Of a stretch of 6,519 bases of DNA, positions 5,538 through 6,519 are shown in pieces; positions within the stretch are counted from its first letter, which is position 1; every line of letters starts with the position of its first letter. The notes beneath the pieces are model-generated. The model saw only the letters and a program-made list of their open reading frames with translations, was not told the DNA's origin and searched no databases. The stretch lies in the NCBI GenBank assembly GCA_958346935.1, contig CATVTM010000094.1, forward strand, positions 1 through 6,519, read 5' to 3'. The position numbers and the translations under genes are program-made. The stretch comes from an uncultured Collinsella sp. Lineage in GTDB: Bacteria; Actinomycetota; Coriobacteriia; Coriobacteriales; Coriobacteriaceae.

Positions 5538-6519
5538 CTAAGCCAGCCCCAGCAATATGCCCGCCGAATGCACGACAAACGCCACGATCCAGGCGACCGT
5601 CACCTGAAACGCGAATACGGCCACGGCATAGCGCGCGCCCAGCTCGCTCTTGACGGCGCCGATGGCCGCCACGCACGGCGGATACAGCAACGTAAAGACC
5701 AAGAACACGTAGGCGGTAAACGGCGAAAACATGGTCGATAGCGCCGCGGGCGAAGTTGCGCCCAAAAGCACCGTAAGTGTCGAGATGACGCTCTCCTTGG
5801 CAATAAGTCCCGTAACGAGTGCCGTCGATGCACGCCAATCGCCAAAGCCGAGCGGCGCCAGCACCGGCGCGATGATGCTGCCCAGACCCGCGAGCAGGCT
5901 CTGCGACTGGTCGGCAACCACGTTAAAGCGAATATCGAACGTCTGCAGGAACCAGATCACGACCGTAGCGGCAAAGATAATGGTGAAGGCCTTGGTGATA
6001 AAGTCCTTGGCCTTATCCCACGCGAGCATCACCGTCGGCTTGACGCTCGGCAGACGATAGTTGGGAAGCTCCATGATAAACGGCACCGGGTCGCCCTTAA
6101 ATGCCGTGCGGTTAAGTATGAGTGCCGCGATGCAGCCGACCACAATGCCCAGCACATAGAGTGAAACCATGGCGGGGACCGTCGCCTTGGGGAAGAACGC
6201 CCCGCACAGCAGGCCATAGACCGGCAGCTTGGCCGAGCAGCTCATAAACGGCGCGAGCATGACCGTCATCTTGCGATCGTGCTCGGACGGCAGTGTACGC
6301 GTCGACATAATAGCCGGCACGGTGCAGCCAAAGCCAACGAGCATGGGAACGAAGCTTCGGCCCGAAAGGCCAAAACGACGCAGGACTTTGTCCATAACAA
6401 AGGCGACGCGTGCCATGTAGCCGGAGTCTTCCAGAATGGAGAGGAACAAGAAGAGCACGACGATGATCGGCAGGAAGGTCAACACGCTGCCCACGCCCGT
6501 GAGCACGCCGTCGACGGCG
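5538..6519 (-). CDS. feoB: Ferrous iron transporter FeoB, C-terminal part (5' end outside window)
   Basis: The last 326 codons of FeoB, the inner-membrane Fe2+ uptake protein, reading in frame from the right edge to TAG at 5538-5540. Numbering from the first full codon in the window, conserved FeoB segments are LEDSGYMAR (29-37), the Gate motif GFGCTVPAIMSTR (62-74), SCSAKLPVY (93-101), ELPNYRLPS (150-158), GLIAKESV (237-244) and YPPCVAAIGAVKSELG (279-294). These belong to the two Gate/nucleoside-recognition domains and the FeoB C-terminal domain, with several hydrophobic segments between them. The N-terminal GTPase domain and first membrane helices must lie beyond 6519. The GTG at 6504-6506 is internal and not a start, since the frame stays open upstream with family-like residues (AVDGVLTGVG). 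FeoA, if present, and any iron-responsive operator would be upstream, outside the window. No feoC-like gene follows. Confidence 0.96.
   Translation of the reverse strand, partial: AVDGVLTGVGSVLTFLPIIVVLFLFLSILEDSGYMARVAFVMDKVLRRFGLSGRSFVPMLVGFGCTVPAIMSTRTLPSEHDRKMTVMLAPFMSCSAKLPVYGLLCGAFFPKATVPAMVSLYVLGIVVGCIAALILNRTAFKGDPVPFIMELPNYRLPSVKPTVMLAWDKAKDFITKAFTIIFAATVVIWFLQTFDIRFNVVADQSQSLLAGLGSIIAPVLAPLGFGDWRASTALVTGLIAKESVISTLTVLLGATSPAALSTMFSPFTAYVFLVFTLLYPPCVAAIGAVKSELGARYAVAVFAFQVTVAWIVAFVVHSAGILLGLA

Noticed and set aside
232..6519. Idea that the window is a phage-defence, toxin-antitoxin or biosynthetic island
   Set aside because: No nuclease, helicase, toxin, synthase, transposase or integrase motif was found. 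The complete genes are intact, and five of the six gene products fit common metabolic, transport or repair families; the sixth, the flavodoxin-like one, is unnamed but carries none of those motifs.

Overview
The window is high in G+C (about 60% by eye) and holds six protein genes: five complete and one cut by the right edge. Five lie on the minus strand and one on the plus strand. The mix of a clostridial/actinobacterial-type GH13 amylase, a FeoB iron transporter, a SotB-like efflux protein and a family-6-type DNA glycosylase, with strong C/G preference at third codon positions, fits a gut-associated Coriobacteriia genome such as Collinsella. This assignment is inferred from protein style and was not checked by a search.

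Layout from left to right. Positions 1-231 have no convincing gene. They hold a possible terminator tail at the left edge and a hairpin-containing block in which all three plus frames are open. Positions 232-1368 (minus) encode a class I/II PLP aminotransferase. A 93-bp divergent intergenic region follows, then a plus-strand gene (1462-2121) for a small protein that resembles the C-terminal half of flavodoxin-fold oxidoreductases. It converges, with one base between stop codons, on a minus-strand pair: a GH13 alpha-amylase-family enzyme (2690-4066) and a DNA-deoxyinosine (hypoxanthine) glycosylase-like protein (2123-2686). These two are only 3 nt apart and look translationally coupled. Positions 4067-4219 hold the amylase leader and a perfect 25-bp inverted repeat. 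Then come a SotB-like major facilitator efflux gene (4220-5416, minus), a 121-bp gap with a hairpin and a good sigma70-type promoter, and the C-terminal 326 codons of feoB (5538-6519, minus).

No single pathway joins these genes. They look like ordinary core or shell functions: amino-acid transamination, intracellular maltodextrin breakdown, base-excision repair, sugar/drug efflux and ferrous iron uptake. I do not see a new multi-gene system, mobile element, CRISPR array, tRNA or rRNA. The items most worth a second look are the long perfect inverted repeat at 4138-4204, an abrupt change in codon use within the aminotransferase gene, and the three-frame-open block near the left edge.
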